Positions 13,480 to 22,802 of a stretch of DNA of 46,615 nt are shown here, piece by piece. This stretch comes from CAZKCI01 sp964551475 (GTDB lineage: Bacteria > Auribacterota > Erginobacteria > Erginobacterales > CAZKCI01). A program made the translations under genes and the position numbers. Under the pieces are notes generated by a model, which worked only from the letters and a program-made list of their open reading frames with translations, searched no databases and had not been told where the DNA came from. Positions within the stretch are counted from its first letter, which is position 1. Each line of letters begins with the position of its first letter. The DNA lies in assembly GCA_964551475.1 (NCBI GenBank), contig CAZKCI010000099.1:1-46615 (forward strand), in the 5' to 3' direction.

Positions 13480-16400
13480 TCAATCGGCCCGGGGGGAGAA
13501 TTCCAAATAGCGGAGCATCAGCCCGAGGATGCGGGTATCCCCCGCCGACGGACGGTCGGCCGGTTGCCAGGTATTGGTCCGGATGGTCAAACGGCTGATC
13601 CCCGGGCGCAGGAGCTCCGGCGGAATCCGAAGTATCGCTTCCCGCATCCCCTCGGCGGGGACGAAAGATCCCGCCGGCCGGCCGTCCAGATCCACCGAAA
13701 CCCGAGCGGAGGGGACGCCCGGCGGACGGCCGCCGATATAACCGAGAGAGAGTTCCATGCCTGCGGCCGGGACGGAGGAGACGGGCAGATAGACCTCGGC
13801 CGCGCCCGCCGTCCAGGCAAAGGGCGTCTCCCCAAGATGAAGCTCGGGAGAATACCATCCTCGCCCCTCGAACTCCCGGCCGGAGGGAGAACCGGGCTCG
13901 ACCCGGAAAGGATAACTCACCTTCTTGAGGAGGCTGATGTGCATCCGAGCCCCGCTCGCCGCCGGCTGGAGGAGCAGATTGCTGACCGGGGAACGCAGAG
14001 CCGCGGGGGATAAGAGCTCCCAGCGGACGCCATCGGAAACGCCGGCCAGCTTCATCCCGTTGAGTTCGAGAAAGACCTCCCCAGCGCCGGGGAAAATTTT
14101 CAGTTCCGCCTTGAGCAGATAGGGGGCGCTTTCCGCGGTGGGAAGCGCGAAGGAATCGCCCCAGCGCTTGATCCGCAGGGATTCGAGAGCGAGCGGGGAC
14201 GTTCCGGAGATTTCCAGCCAGGAGCGGACCGGGGATCCGGCGCCGGCGGGGAGTTCGATTTCCACGGGCTGCGGGAGCGGGGAGGGACGCAGCGGGAGAA
14301 TCCCCAGAGCAATGCCGTCCAGGGCCGCGGACCGCTCGCCGCCCCCCTCCCAACGGACGGTGAGTTCGGCGCTTCGCCTCCCCTCCCCTATTGATGGCGG
14401 GATCGCGATCCGGGCCCGGCCGCTGATCGTCCGCCCATCGGCTTCCTCCGCCGCCTCTTCCTGTTCAATAAACTGCCGGCCGGACGCGGGGGCGGCGGCG
14501 CTGAAATCGATCACGTAATCGAGGCCGGCCCAGCGGAGGTCGACCAGGGGGTCCGGGGGCAGGCCCCGGTCGGAACGCACGGACCAAACGGACCGGGGCG
14601 AGCCGACGGAGGCGGAGGAGAGGAGAAGGAAGTTCACCCCGTTCTCAAACCGCGCCGGGAAGGGCGCGCCGTTCAGGAAGGCCGCCACGGAGGAACGGGG
14701 GGGGAGGGTGTCCCAGATTCTGCCCAGGTTCAGGGTGAGAAGATAGTCGACCGGAGCGGCGGTCGCCAGGGCGAGATCGACCGTCTCGTCCTTCCAGGGT
14801 TGGATCGCATAGACGGTGCAGGCCGGCTTGCCGAACCTCTCCGCTAAGTTGTAATCCCCGCCCGCCAGAGTCCCGACCGGGGTCGCGGCGAAATAGTCTC
14901 GGATCCGGGGAAGGTAGCCGCCGGCGTCGCGCTTGCCCCGGTTGTCGATGAGATAGAGGTTGAAACCGCGGCCCCGGAGCAGACCGTAAGCCCGGTTGAG
15001 TTCGGGGACGGCGAAATCCAGGTCGAAGGGGCGAATCGAGACGCTGTCGGTGAAAAGATCGATCGTCTGGGTAAGAAACTTGGTGGCAAAAAGGACCGAG
15101 GGGGGTCGGCAGATTTTTCCCACTGCCTCGCGAAAGCGGCGGGACTGAGGAAACTGGAAAAGAAACGGCTTCGCCGCGATGACCGGGAGGGAGACGAGAA
15201 TGACCGCCGCGGCGAGGGCGAGGTGGAACAGGGCCGCGGCGTTACGGCGGGGGCGGAGGAAGAGGACGAGCAGAGAAAGCGCGGGGATCAGGGCGGCGGA
15301 GAAGAGAAGGTTGTTCTGCCAATGCGGAAGGCCGCCCTGGCGGGAATTCGCGGATCGGAGGACAAAATCAGCGGCGGCCAGGACTGCTCCCAACAGAGCC
15401 AGAGACAGGCGGCGGCGGGAACCGGGACCAAAGTGAGGGGACCAAGCGAAGAGGCGGGCGATCCCGCCGACCGTGATCAGACCGATAAAAGGATAGACGA
15501 TGACGAGATACCTCTCCAGGGGACGGACCCAGCCGCTGTAGAAAAGCAGGAAGACGAGGCTGGCGGGGAAAAAGAGATATCGCGTCTCCGCCCGGCGCCA
15601 TCCGGCGGCCAGGCCGCCCAAGGCCAGAAGGGAGAAGAACGGGCCGAAAGCGAGAAGGATATGGTAGGACATCGCCGGCAGCGCGGCGTGGATGTTGCCG
15701 ATCCCCCAGCCGTGGGAGCGCTGGAAGAAGATGTCGGCAATCCTTCGCCCCAGGGACACCGGCGGCGCATTGGCCTCCACCGACTGGACCGCCGCCTGCA
15801 CCGTCTCCAGGTGTATCTCGTGGGCCTGGGTGAACTTCAGGATATGGCCGCCGGTCAGATAATTCTGGGTAAAAACCGGGAGCAAGCCGGCGATGACCGC
15901 TCCGCTCAGGGCAACCGCCAGGACCATACCGTGGATAAAGCGGATTTTTCCGATTGTCCGGTTCAGGAAATACAGGGCGGCGGGGAGACCCAGGAGAACG
16001 GCGGGGGGACGGATGGCAGCGGCGAAGCCCAGGCAAACACCGGAGGCGACGAGCCAGGAGGCTTTCGCTCCCCCAGCCGGGGGAAGGGCGCGGAGGAGAG
16101 CATAGACCGCGGCGACGGCGAAGAGGACGCAGGAGACATCGCCGTGGGGCGTGACGGAAAGGTCCCAGAGCTCCCGACCAAGGAGAAAAAGGAGGAAGGC
16201 CGCGGAGAGCGCCCAGGCGGACGGTGACGGCTCGTCCCGGAAATAAATCCGGCCGATCAGGTAAACGACCAGGAGGAGGAGGCTCAGGATACAGAAGTTG
16301 ACGAAAAATACCGCGGGGAAACCGAACAGCTTCAAGGCCAGGGCTAGAATCAGGGGATAGCCGATGGCGTATTTACAGTACATCCTTCCATCCTTCAGCA

Positions 16401-16626
16401 GATAACCGCCGTAATGGATGGTGTAGAGCCGGCCGGGTTCCGTCCGGTCCTTGACCAGGTCGAAGACCGGGTGGGAGCGGAAGAGCGTCCCTTGGGCGAG
16501 GTCCTCGGCGAAACGGATGACCTCATACTGGTCGGAGCCGATGGCGAGGTAGTAGCCGAAATAACCGAGGAAGGGGATCCAGAGGAGGAGGCAGACCAGG
16601 AGAACGGCGACCGCCTTCTCACTCAT
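13480..16626 (-). CDS. Large GT-C-type membrane glycosyltransferase-like protein (paralogue 2)
   Basis: 1048 residues, same plan as its neighbours. TM1 starts at residue 4. The first loop (GSDQYEVIRFAEDLAQGTLF) holds the conserved acidic residue; MYCKYAIGYPLILALALKLF and GFPAVFFVNF mark the second helix pair. There are about 12 helices in the first 480 residues, then a long exported beta-rich part including LRSPRSVWSVRSDRGLP-like and RTNTWQPADRPSAGDTRILG segments that recur in paralogue 3 (WRPVDYQKTFDGRFLGLMV). The C-terminal domains look like carbohydrate-binding modules. The ATG overlaps the stop of the upstream paralogue by 8 nt and there is no separate ribosome-binding site, so it is coupled. 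Confidence 0.78.
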   Translation of the reverse strand: MSEKAVAVLLVCLLLWIPFLGYFGYYLAIGSDQYEVIRFAEDLAQGTLFRSHPVFDLVKDRTEPGRLYTIHYGGYLLKDGRMYCKYAIGYPLILALALKLFGFPAVFFVNFCILSLLLLVVYLIGRIYFRDEPSPSAWALSAAFLLFLLGRELWDLSVTPHGDVSCVLFAVAAVYALLRALPPAGGAKASWLVASGVCLGFAAAIRPPAVLLGLPAALYFLNRTIGKIRFIHGMVLAVALSGAVIAGLLPVFTQNYLTGGHILKFTQAHEIHLETVQAAVQSVEANAPPVSLGRRIADIFFQRSHGWGIGNIHAALPAMSYHILLAFGPFFSLLALGGLAAGWRRAETRYLFFPASLVFLLFYSGWVRPLERYLVIVYPFIGLITVGGIARLFAWSPHFGPGSRRRLSLALLGAVLAAADFVLRSANSRQGGLPHWQNNLLFSAALIPALSLLVLFLRPRRNAAALFHLALAAAVILVSLPVIAAKPFLFQFPQSRRFREAVGKICRPPSVLFATKFLTQTIDLFTDSVSIRPFDLDFAVPELNRAYGLLRGRGFNLYLIDNRGKRDAGGYLPRIRDYFAATPVGTLAGGDYNLAERFGKPACTVYAIQPWKDETVDLALATAAPVDYLLTLNLGRIWDTLPPRSSVAAFLNGAPFPARFENGVNFLLLSSASVGSPRSVWSVRSDRGLPPDPLVDLRWAGLDYVIDFSAAAPASGRQFIEQEEAAEEADGRTISGRARIAIPPSIGEGRRSAELTVRWEGGGERSAALDGIALGILPLRPSPLPQPVEIELPAGAGSPVRSWLEISGTSPLALESLRIKRWGDSFALPTAESAPYLLKAELKIFPGAGEVFLELNGMKLAGVSDGVRWELLSPAALRSPVSNLLLQPAASGARMHISLLKKVSYPFRVEPGSPSGREFEGRGWYSPELHLGETPFAWTAGAAEVYLPVSSVPAAGMELSLGYIGGRPPGVPSARVSVDLDGRPAGSFVPAEGMREAILRIPPELLRPGISRLTIRTNTWQPADRPSAGDTRILGLMLRYLEFSPRAD

Positions 16627-19600
16627 AGCGTAGGTCCAATCCCGACACCATCAGGCCGAGGAAGCGACCGTCGAAGGTCTTCTGATAGTCAACCGGACGC
16701 CAGGGCGGGATGGCCAGGGTCAGAGCGGCGACCTGCGGCCGGGGAAAATCGAGGGGGATTTTCCAGGAGAGGGACGAAACCTCCGCCGAGAGGGGAACCG
16801 CCCCCAGGTCCTTTCCGTCCGCGAAAAGCCTCGCCTCCGCGCCGGCGGGGAGAGAGGCCGCGGGACGGATGGGGAGGATATGGAAGACGACCGCAGCCGC
16901 TTTCCCCTGCTCCGGGAAGAGCGGAACGAAAATGCTCGCGGTCTGAGACGTCCAGCGCACGGGAAGCGTTCCCATATGCATCTCGGGCGAATGGAAACCC
17001 TCGCCGATAAATGCCCAGTCTCCTTCCGTTCCGACGGCGACGGAGAGATGAGGCGCGGACCGGAGAAGGATCGGCCGCTCTCCCATCAGCGCCTGCCCGC
17101 CGGCGACGGAGGCCAGCGTGAGAACGCTCTCGGGAACGCTCACCCTCTCCGGCGGGATGATGAAACGGGCGACCGTATCCGGAGAGGCCGCGAAGATCGG
17201 CGATCCGTCGCAGAGCACGGAACAGGTCCCGGTCACCGCGGGGAAGGAGGGGTCGGAACAAACGGGGAAAGCGGTGAAATAGTGACCGCGGTCCGGTGTG
17301 GGAAGAAACGCCTTTTTCAGCCAGCGCATGATCTTCACCTCGCTGACCTGAAGCGCCCCCCTCTTTTTCTCCTTGTATCCGAGCTGGGGACGGTCCGGGT
17401 AATCGGCGATGAAAGAGAGCGTCTGGCGGAGGGGACCGGGGGGCAGGGGGAAGACCAGCCTTTTCCGGGTCTCCAGGAGGGAGAGGTCGAAGCTCGCCGT
17501 TTCCACCCCCCCGGCGCTGACGGAGAGGGAGAGCGGACGGAGCTGCTCCTGGGCGCTATTGACCGCGACCTCGCCGACCAGGACCGTGTCGTCCATCGGG
17601 AGGAAAGGGACCAGGACGGAGCCGGCCTCTCCGGGCGCGAGGCGGCGGAAATGGCCGTCGCCGAAGCCGAGGTCGAAGAAGCCGGAGATGAAGTAGAGGT
17701 CGTTGATCTTCGCCCGCCGGCCGATGTCCACCGCGTAGGGCTTCCAGACATCCTGGACCGCCGCCTCCAGCAGGCGCGGAAGGGGGCGGTCGGAGGAGAG
17801 GACGAGGCGGGAGAAGGGCGCGGCCAGAAGGTCCTTCGGGAGGGGGATGAAATTGATCCCGCCGACTATCTCGGTTCCCAGGCGGCGGCCGTTGAGAGAG
17901 GCCTTCACCCAGTTCCGCTTGAGGTCGGGGGCCCAGATGGCGCGGGCGTAGAGGGTGAGGAGACAGTCGTCGGCGGTCGAACCGATCGGGAGCGAGATCT
18001 GAGTCTCCCGCGATGTCCAGGGTTCGATCCGGTAGATCGTGCAGACATCGCGTCCGAACTGCGGCCTCAGATTGTAGTCCTTCGCCCGCAGGGTTCCGAC
18101 CGCTCGGAGATCGAAGTCCTCGCGGAGGACGGGGATGAAGTTCGCCGCGTCCGCCTCCTTCCCGGTCGCCATGTGGTCGATCAGATAGACCCCGACCGGC
18201 CGGGCGAGGGCATGATTCACCCCGTCCCGGAGGCTCTCCCCCATCCGCTCGATGTCGAAGGGGCGGATGCTGTAGCTCGAGGTGAAAAGGGCGATCAACT
18301 GGGTGAGGGGCTTGGTGGCGAAGATCACCGATCCTTTCGGCACGATCCGGTCGACGTCCCGTCCGAAGCGGGCGGCGTCAGCGAGCTGGAAGATCCGGCG
18401 GGAGACGATCGGCCGCGGCCCTTTGTCGATGAGGAAGCAGGCGAGAAGGATCAGCGCCAGCGCCCGCACCCGGGAGGAGAGCCCCACCTGCCGGAGAGCC
18501 CCTCCCATCAGAAGCCAGAGAGCGCAGCCGGCGACGATCGCCAGAATGTCGATCACCTGGACGCCGTAGGGGGCGCGGGCGAGGGCCCGCGCCCAATAAT
18601 CGGCCCCCAGAAGCAGGAGCCAGCCGGCGAGCGCCGGCCGCGGAATCCGCGCCTCGAGCAGCCGGCCGCACCCGGCCGTCGCCAGGACAATGAGGAAGGG
18701 CTGGGCGATCATCAAATAGCGAGCCATCAGATGCACCCAACAGCTGTACAAAAGGATAAAAATGACGGGGATCCCCAGGCAGAGGTATTTGACTTCGGGC
18801 GACCGGAAGGCGGCAACCGCCCCGATGATGATCAGAAGGCTGAACAGGGGCTGGTACACCTCCCAGAAAAATTTCATCACTGCGGGGAAGGTGTGCGGGA
18901 AGAAACCGATCCAGAGCGGGGGGGGATAGTAGAGGTCGTCGATCTTCACCGTCTTCTTCTCGATCACCTCCGGGCGGGGGGGCTTCAAGGGGTGGCCGGT
19001 GGTGAGCTGGTTCTGGACCAGGGCGGGCAGGAGGCCGAGGGCGAAAGCGAGAACGATGACCGCGAGAGCCAAGCCGATCGTCCCGATCCGGACCTTCCCG
19101 ATCAGCCGGACCAGGAGATAGACGCCGGCGGGGATGACGATCAGAACGTTGGGAAGGCGAAAGGAGCCGGAAAAACCGAGGCAGAACGATCCCGCGCCGA
19201 GAAGCCACCAGTTGATCCGGCCCGGGGTTTTCAGGGCCCGGACCCAGAGGTAGAGCCCGGCGACCAGAATCATCAGCGCGGGCAGATCGTGGACGGGCTT
19301 GATCGCGGTATCCCAGACCTTATCGATGAGCAGGAGGAGAAGAAGGGGGGCGCATAAGGCCAGGAGATCGCGATGGGGGCGGGAGGGGAGAACCTCGCGG
19401 GCGAAGAGATACTGGAAAAGGAGGAGCAGCACCAGCATGAAAACGTTGAAAAAATATATCGAGGAAGGGCCGAAAAGTTTGAGCGAAACGGCGAGGAGGA
19501 GCGAATAGCCGATCGTGTACTTGCAGAACATCTTCCCGTCGCGGAGCTGGTAGTTCCCGTAGAGAACCATGTATCTCCCCGTCTTCCAGTCCGGCTTGAA

Positions 19601-19822
19601 CCAGCCGTAGACGGGATAGTCGCTGTAGAACTTCCCCCGGGCCAGGTGCTGGGCGAAATGAACGACGCCGTAGGGGTCGGAGCCGAGACCGACGTAATGG
19701 CTGAAGACGCCGATGAGCAGGACGGCGGAGAGGAAAAGCGCGAGATACTTGACGATGAAAGAGCGGTCAGACTCGAAGGGAATGAACATGACAGATCGCG
19801 GCATCTGCGGAGAGGAGAGCAT
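16619..19822 (-). CDS. Large GT-C-type membrane glycosyltransferase-like protein (paralogue 3)
   Basis: 1067 residues. First loop GLGSDPYGVVHFAQHLARGK, then MFCKYTIGYSLLLAVSLKLF, as in paralogue 2. About 12 transmembrane helices to about residue 450, then GSVIFATKPLTQLIALFTSS and SYSIRPFDIERMG (shared with paralogue 2: FATKFLTQTIDLFTDSVSIR) and a beta-rich C-terminal region of about 500 residues. Start uncertain: ATG at 19822, 19804 or 19789 are all in frame and none has a good ribosome-binding site; 19789 would begin closest to TM1, as in the paralogue. The gene follows the GT2 gene by 24 nt. Likely uses the polyprenyl-phosphate sugar made by that GT2. Confidence 0.78.
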   Translation of the reverse strand: MLSSPQMPRSVMFIPFESDRSFIVKYLALFLSAVLLIGVFSHYVGLGSDPYGVVHFAQHLARGKFYSDYPVYGWFKPDWKTGRYMVLYGNYQLRDGKMFCKYTIGYSLLLAVSLKLFGPSSIYFFNVFMLVLLLLFQYLFAREVLPSRPHRDLLALCAPLLLLLLIDKVWDTAIKPVHDLPALMILVAGLYLWVRALKTPGRINWWLLGAGSFCLGFSGSFRLPNVLIVIPAGVYLLVRLIGKVRIGTIGLALAVIVLAFALGLLPALVQNQLTTGHPLKPPRPEVIEKKTVKIDDLYYPPPLWIGFFPHTFPAVMKFFWEVYQPLFSLLIIIGAVAAFRSPEVKYLCLGIPVIFILLYSCWVHLMARYLMIAQPFLIVLATAGCGRLLEARIPRPALAGWLLLLGADYWARALARAPYGVQVIDILAIVAGCALWLLMGGALRQVGLSSRVRALALILLACFLIDKGPRPIVSRRIFQLADAARFGRDVDRIVPKGSVIFATKPLTQLIALFTSSYSIRPFDIERMGESLRDGVNHALARPVGVYLIDHMATGKEADAANFIPVLREDFDLRAVGTLRAKDYNLRPQFGRDVCTIYRIEPWTSRETQISLPIGSTADDCLLTLYARAIWAPDLKRNWVKASLNGRRLGTEIVGGINFIPLPKDLLAAPFSRLVLSSDRPLPRLLEAAVQDVWKPYAVDIGRRAKINDLYFISGFFDLGFGDGHFRRLAPGEAGSVLVPFLPMDDTVLVGEVAVNSAQEQLRPLSLSVSAGGVETASFDLSLLETRKRLVFPLPPGPLRQTLSFIADYPDRPQLGYKEKKRGALQVSEVKIMRWLKKAFLPTPDRGHYFTAFPVCSDPSFPAVTGTCSVLCDGSPIFAASPDTVARFIIPPERVSVPESVLTLASVAGGQALMGERPILLRSAPHLSVAVGTEGDWAFIGEGFHSPEMHMGTLPVRWTSQTASIFVPLFPEQGKAAAVVFHILPIRPAASLPAGAEARLFADGKDLGAVPLSAEVSSLSWKIPLDFPRPQVAALTLAIPPWRPVDYQKTFDGRFLGLMVSGLDLRYE

Positions 19823-19846
19823 CGACCGACGCGGGGGCGGCGGCGA

Positions 19847-20788
19847 TCACCCGATGGCGGATTTTATCGTGTACTCCTCGCTTCTCCGGTGGAGCGAGAC
19901 GGCGAGCATCTCGCCCAGAAGACCCGTGGAGATGAACTGGAATCCGATCAGCATCAGGAGGAGGCCGAGGATGAGGAGCGGGCGGCCGCCGATCCCCTGC
20001 CCCATCAGCTTGAGGATGGCGAGGTAGGCGTTGATCAAAAACCCCAGGAGAAAGAGGACCAGCCCCGCCCCGCCGAAGAAGTGGAGCGGCTTCTTGCTGT
20101 ACTTGGTCAGGAACATCACCGTGAGCAGATCCATGAAGCCGGCGAAGAAGCGGTAGGCCCCGAACTTGCTCATCCCGAAAGCCCGGGGATGGTGCTCGAC
20201 CTTGAGCTCGGCGACCTTATACCCTTTCCAGTGGGCAAGGACCGGGATATAGCGGTGGAGCTCTCCGTAAAGAGGAACGTCTTCCATCACCTCCCGGCGA
20301 AAGGCTTTGAGACCGCAGTTGAAGTCGTGAAGCCTCAGTCCCGAGAGGGCGGCGGTCGTCCGGTTGTAAATCCGGGAAGTGTGCTTCTTGATGAAGCGGT
20401 CCTGGCGGCGGAATCGCCAGCCGGAGACCAGGTCCTGGCCCTCGTCCAGCATCTTGATCAGGGCGGGGATCTCGCGGGGGTCGTCCTGGAGGTCGGCGTC
20501 CATCGTTATCACCAGGGCGCCCCTGACGATCGCGAAACCCGCGGACATCGCCGCCGACTTGCCGAAGTTCCGCCGGAACTGGATCACGCGGATCCTCGGG
20601 TCGCCGGCGGCGAGGGATTGCAGGACCGCGAAGGAGCCGTCGTCCGAGCCGTCGTCGACAAAGACGATCTCCCAGGACCGCCCGGTCCCTTGGAGGACCT
20701 CCTTCAGCCTCTCGGCCAGCGGCGGGAGATTCTCCTTCTCGTTGAAGAGAGGGATGAGAACGGAGAGGTCGATCTTTTCGTTATGCAC
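19847..20788 (-). CDS. Polyprenyl-phosphate glycosyltransferase, GT2 family (DPM1/ArnC-like) with two C-terminal TM helices
   Basis: 313 residues. GT-A domain: LSVLIPLFNEKENLPPL, EIVFVDDGSDDGS (nucleotide-binding DDGS), RNFGKSAAMSAGF, then TMDADLQDDPREIP with the metal-binding DxD and RFRRQDRFIKK. Two hydrophobic segments follow (about 228-250 and 262-290). Enzymes of this shape load a sugar from a nucleotide onto undecaprenyl phosphate on the cytoplasmic side; GT-C enzymes then use it outside. The order GT2 then three GT-C genes strongly suggests that partnership. Start GTG at 20788; no ATG is available nearby and a family C repeat is directly upstream. Confidence 0.87.
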   Translation of the reverse strand: MHNEKIDLSVLIPLFNEKENLPPLAERLKEVLQGTGRSWEIVFVDDGSDDGSFAVLQSLAAGDPRIRVIQFRRNFGKSAAMSAGFAIVRGALVITMDADLQDDPREIPALIKMLDEGQDLVSGWRFRRQDRFIKKHTSRIYNRTTAALSGLRLHDFNCGLKAFRREVMEDVPLYGELHRYIPVLAHWKGYKVAELKVEHHPRAFGMSKFGAYRFFAGFMDLLTVMFLTKYSKKPLHFFGGAGLVLFLLGFLINAYLAILKLMGQGIGGRPLLILGLLLMLIGFQFISTGLLGEMLAVSLHRRSEEYTIKSAIG

Positions 20789-20791
20789 TAG

Positions 20792-20826
20792 GGTTCAACG
20801 GTTCACGGTTCAACGGTTCACGGTTG
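20792..20826. repeat. Family C tandem repeat, left end of the four-helix-bundle cassette
   Basis: GGTTCAACGGTTCACGGTTC then AACGGTTCACGGTTG. Inverted with respect to 21211-21251. It contains the stop codon of the four-helix-bundle gene. Confidence 0.85.
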
Positions 20827-21205
20827 GCTTCTCAATCCGTTCCCCGCATTTCCTGAGGTAGTTAATAAACCCACGCACCGCGGCACGCGTGCGCCGGGCT
20901 TGTTCGTATACGTCTTGGAATTCAACCTCTGAAATATACCCCTCGTCCAGGGCGACATAGAGCTCGCTTTGGACTTCCGTGCATGACCGCTTAGCGTATC
21001 GCAAAAACCGGACGAACTCGGCATTGGTTTCGGAATCGAAACCCTCGGCGATGTTGTGCATGGCCGATCCGGCAGCTTCCTGGATCTGCCGCTTGAGACC
21101 ATAATCTTTCTCAAAACGCGGTTTCTTGGTCAGACGATAAATCTTCCGTGTCAGTTCGCGCGCCAGTTGCCAAGCTTCGATGTCTTCAAAGCGCTCAATC
21201 TTCAT
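20810..21205 (-). CDS. Four-helix-bundle protein, 23S rRNA intervening-sequence-protein (S23/IVP) family
   Basis: 131 residues, all-helical. Family marks: FEDIEAWQLARELTRKIYRL near the N-terminus, DYGLKRQIQEAAGSAMHNIAEGF and FVRFLRYAKRSCTEVQSEL, then VYEQARRTRAAVRGFINYL. This is the fold of the ORF found in Leptospira 23S rRNA intervening sequences, also related to the Avd accessory protein of diversity-generating retroelements. It is a basic pentameric bundle that probably binds nucleic acid; the cellular role is unknown. The gene is enclosed by family C repeats in opposite orientation. The left one supplies the stop (TVNR-stop from ACCGTGAACCGTTGA) and the right one runs into the weak ribosome-binding site (GAGGCAGC-ATG). 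This looks like a small mobile cassette. Confidence 0.9.
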   Translation of the reverse strand: MKIERFEDIEAWQLARELTRKIYRLTKKPRFEKDYGLKRQIQEAAGSAMHNIAEGFDSETNAEFVRFLRYAKRSCTEVQSELYVALDEGYISEVEFQDVYEQARRTRAAVRGFINYLRKCGERIEKPTVNR

Positions 21206-21210
21206 GCTGC

Positions 21211-21251
21211 CTCAACCGTTGAACCGTGAACCGCTGAACCGTGAACCATTG
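21211..21251. repeat. Family C tandem repeat, right end of the four-helix-bundle cassette
   Basis: CTCAACCGTTGAACCGTGAA then CCGCTGAACCGTGAACCATTG: reverse complement of the left-end repeat with a few changes. Confidence 0.85.
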
Positions 21252-21260
21252 TTTATTCTG

Positions 21261-22700
21261 CTATTTCTGAAAAAATCCGATCCGGCTCACGATCGAGCGG
21301 GCCGAGGTGATCACGCTCTTGAGATCGTCCCAGGAGCGGATATGGGCGGCGGTCTGGAGAAAATAGGCCGGGCGGAAATAGAACTCCTGGTAGGCCCGCA
21401 CCCGCGCCGCCTCCACGGCTTGACGCGAGAGGGACGGCGTCTCGATCATCGCCCGGCAGGAGGAGAAGTCCTCCCAGTCCCGGTAGTGGAGCCATCCCTT
21501 CTCCCGGCTCAGGGCGAAAAGCTCGGTCCCGGGATGGGGGATGACCACCGCGAACTGGGCGGAATCGGGTTTGAGCTTTTTCGCGAACTCGATCGTCTCC
21601 CGGATCGTCTCCTTGGTCTCCCCGGGGACGCCGAAGAGGAAAAAGGCCTGGGTGCGGATCCCGACGTTGCGGGCCAGGCGGAAGGCGTTGACGATCTTCT
21701 CCGGCGTGGTCCCCTTCTTCATGGTCTTCAGCATCTCCCGGGAGCCCGACTCGACGCCGAAGCGGATGTAGCGGCAGCCGGCCCGCTTCATCGCGGAGAG
21801 GATCTCCTCGTCCATAGAATCCACCCGGCACTGGGAGATCCACTCGAACACGAGTTTCCTCTCCCCGATCATCCGGCAGATGTCGAGCATCCGCTGCTTG
21901 TCCAGACCCATCGAGTCATCGTCGAAATATACCTCGTCCACGCCGAAGCGGTTGACCGCCTCGGCGATCTCGTCGACCACGTTGGCGGCCGAGCGGGCGC
22001 GAAATTTATTGCCGTAGAGCGTGCGCGGCCAGAGGCAGTAGACGCAGTGGAAGGGGCAGCCCCGGGAGGTGATCACGGTGGTGGGGCGCTTCCCCCGGAA
22101 GGTCCCCTGGCGGTAGCGGGCGTCCCCGACCAGGTCCCGGGCCGGGAAGGGGATCTCGTCCAGGTTCTCGATCAGGGGGCGGTCGGGGTTGACGACGGTT
22201 TTCCCGTTCTCCCGCCAGGTCAATCCCGCGATCTTGTCCCAGGGAAGCTTCCCCGCGCAGGCCAAAGCGGCGTCGCGGACGGTGAAGTCGAACTCCCCCC
22301 GGCAGACCGCGTCCACGCCCGGGTTCTCCTCCATAATCTCCTTATGGAAGACGGTGGGATGGGAGCCGACCAGGACCACGCGGGTCTTCGGCGAGAGCTT
22401 CTTGATCGCCGCCGCCGAGGCGAGGTCGTATTTGATGGAGGGGGTGGAGCACTCGAGGACGACCATCCCGGGGTCGATCTCCCTCACCCTCCGGGCGAAA
22501 GCTTCGACGTCGAGCTCCTGGAGAATGGCGTCGAGAAAGGCGGCCTCGAAGCCGGCCTGGCGGACGACCGCCACCAGGTAGGATAGGTAGATGGGGTACT
22601 CGATGAACTTGTCCGAGCGCTTGTGCGGCCAGCGGACGTCGGAGCGGGCGCCGAAGCCCTCTCCCGGCCAGGGCGGATTGGTGATCAGGACTTTCATCAT
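21261..22700 (-). CDS. B12-binding-domain radical SAM protein
   Basis: About 479 residues from the ATG at 22700, which has AAGGAG 5 nt upstream; a longer frame to 22841 lacks support. The N-terminal Rossmann-like cobalamin-binding domain (MMKVLITNPPWPGEGF to about residue 150, with LVGSHPTVFHKEIMEENPGV) lacks the base-on DxHxxG. The radical SAM core has CPFHCVYC (Cys215, Cys219, Cys222) for the 4Fe-4S cluster and YIRFGVESGSREML. This group includes methylases and ring-forming enzymes acting on lipids, hopanoids, pigments and natural products. In this locus a lipid-carrier or sugar methylation is possible but inferred. A second such enzyme is at 33343-34791. Confidence 0.87.
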   Translation of the reverse strand: MMKVLITNPPWPGEGFGARSDVRWPHKRSDKFIEYPIYLSYLVAVVRQAGFEAAFLDAILQELDVEAFARRVREIDPGMVVLECSTPSIKYDLASAAAIKKLSPKTRVVLVGSHPTVFHKEIMEENPGVDAVCRGEFDFTVRDAALACAGKLPWDKIAGLTWRENGKTVVNPDRPLIENLDEIPFPARDLVGDARYRQGTFRGKRPTTVITSRGCPFHCVYCLWPRTLYGNKFRARSAANVVDEIAEAVNRFGVDEVYFDDDSMGLDKQRMLDICRMIGERKLVFEWISQCRVDSMDEEILSAMKRAGCRYIRFGVESGSREMLKTMKKGTTPEKIVNAFRLARNVGIRTQAFFLFGVPGETKETIRETIEFAKKLKPDSAQFAVVIPHPGTELFALSREKGWLHYRDWEDFSSCRAMIETPSLSRQAVEAARVRAYQEFYFRPAYFLQTAAHIRSWDDLKSVITSARSIVSRIGFFQK

Positions 22701-22802
22701 GCTTTCTCCTTCGGAGAAAGAATTAAAACACATCGGCGGGAGCAATATCAATAACGGAAAACCGGGCCGCCCTGCGGGCCGGTCCTTCGTCTGAAACCGG
22801 AC

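Noticed and set aside
16880..19357. 825-residue plus-strand open frame opposite the third GT-C gene
   Set aside because: It is a mirror of a clear membrane-protein gene, rich in charged residues as expected for the antisense of high-GC hydrophobic coding sequence.
19373..20791. 472-residue plus-strand open frame opposite the GT2 gene
   Set aside because: Antisense of well-recognised GT2 and GT-C coding sequence; no family motif of its own.
20792..21251. Insertion sequence around the four-helix-bundle gene
   Set aside because: Inverted ends are present, but there is no transposase motif in the gene and the ends are microsatellite-like; described as a cassette instead.
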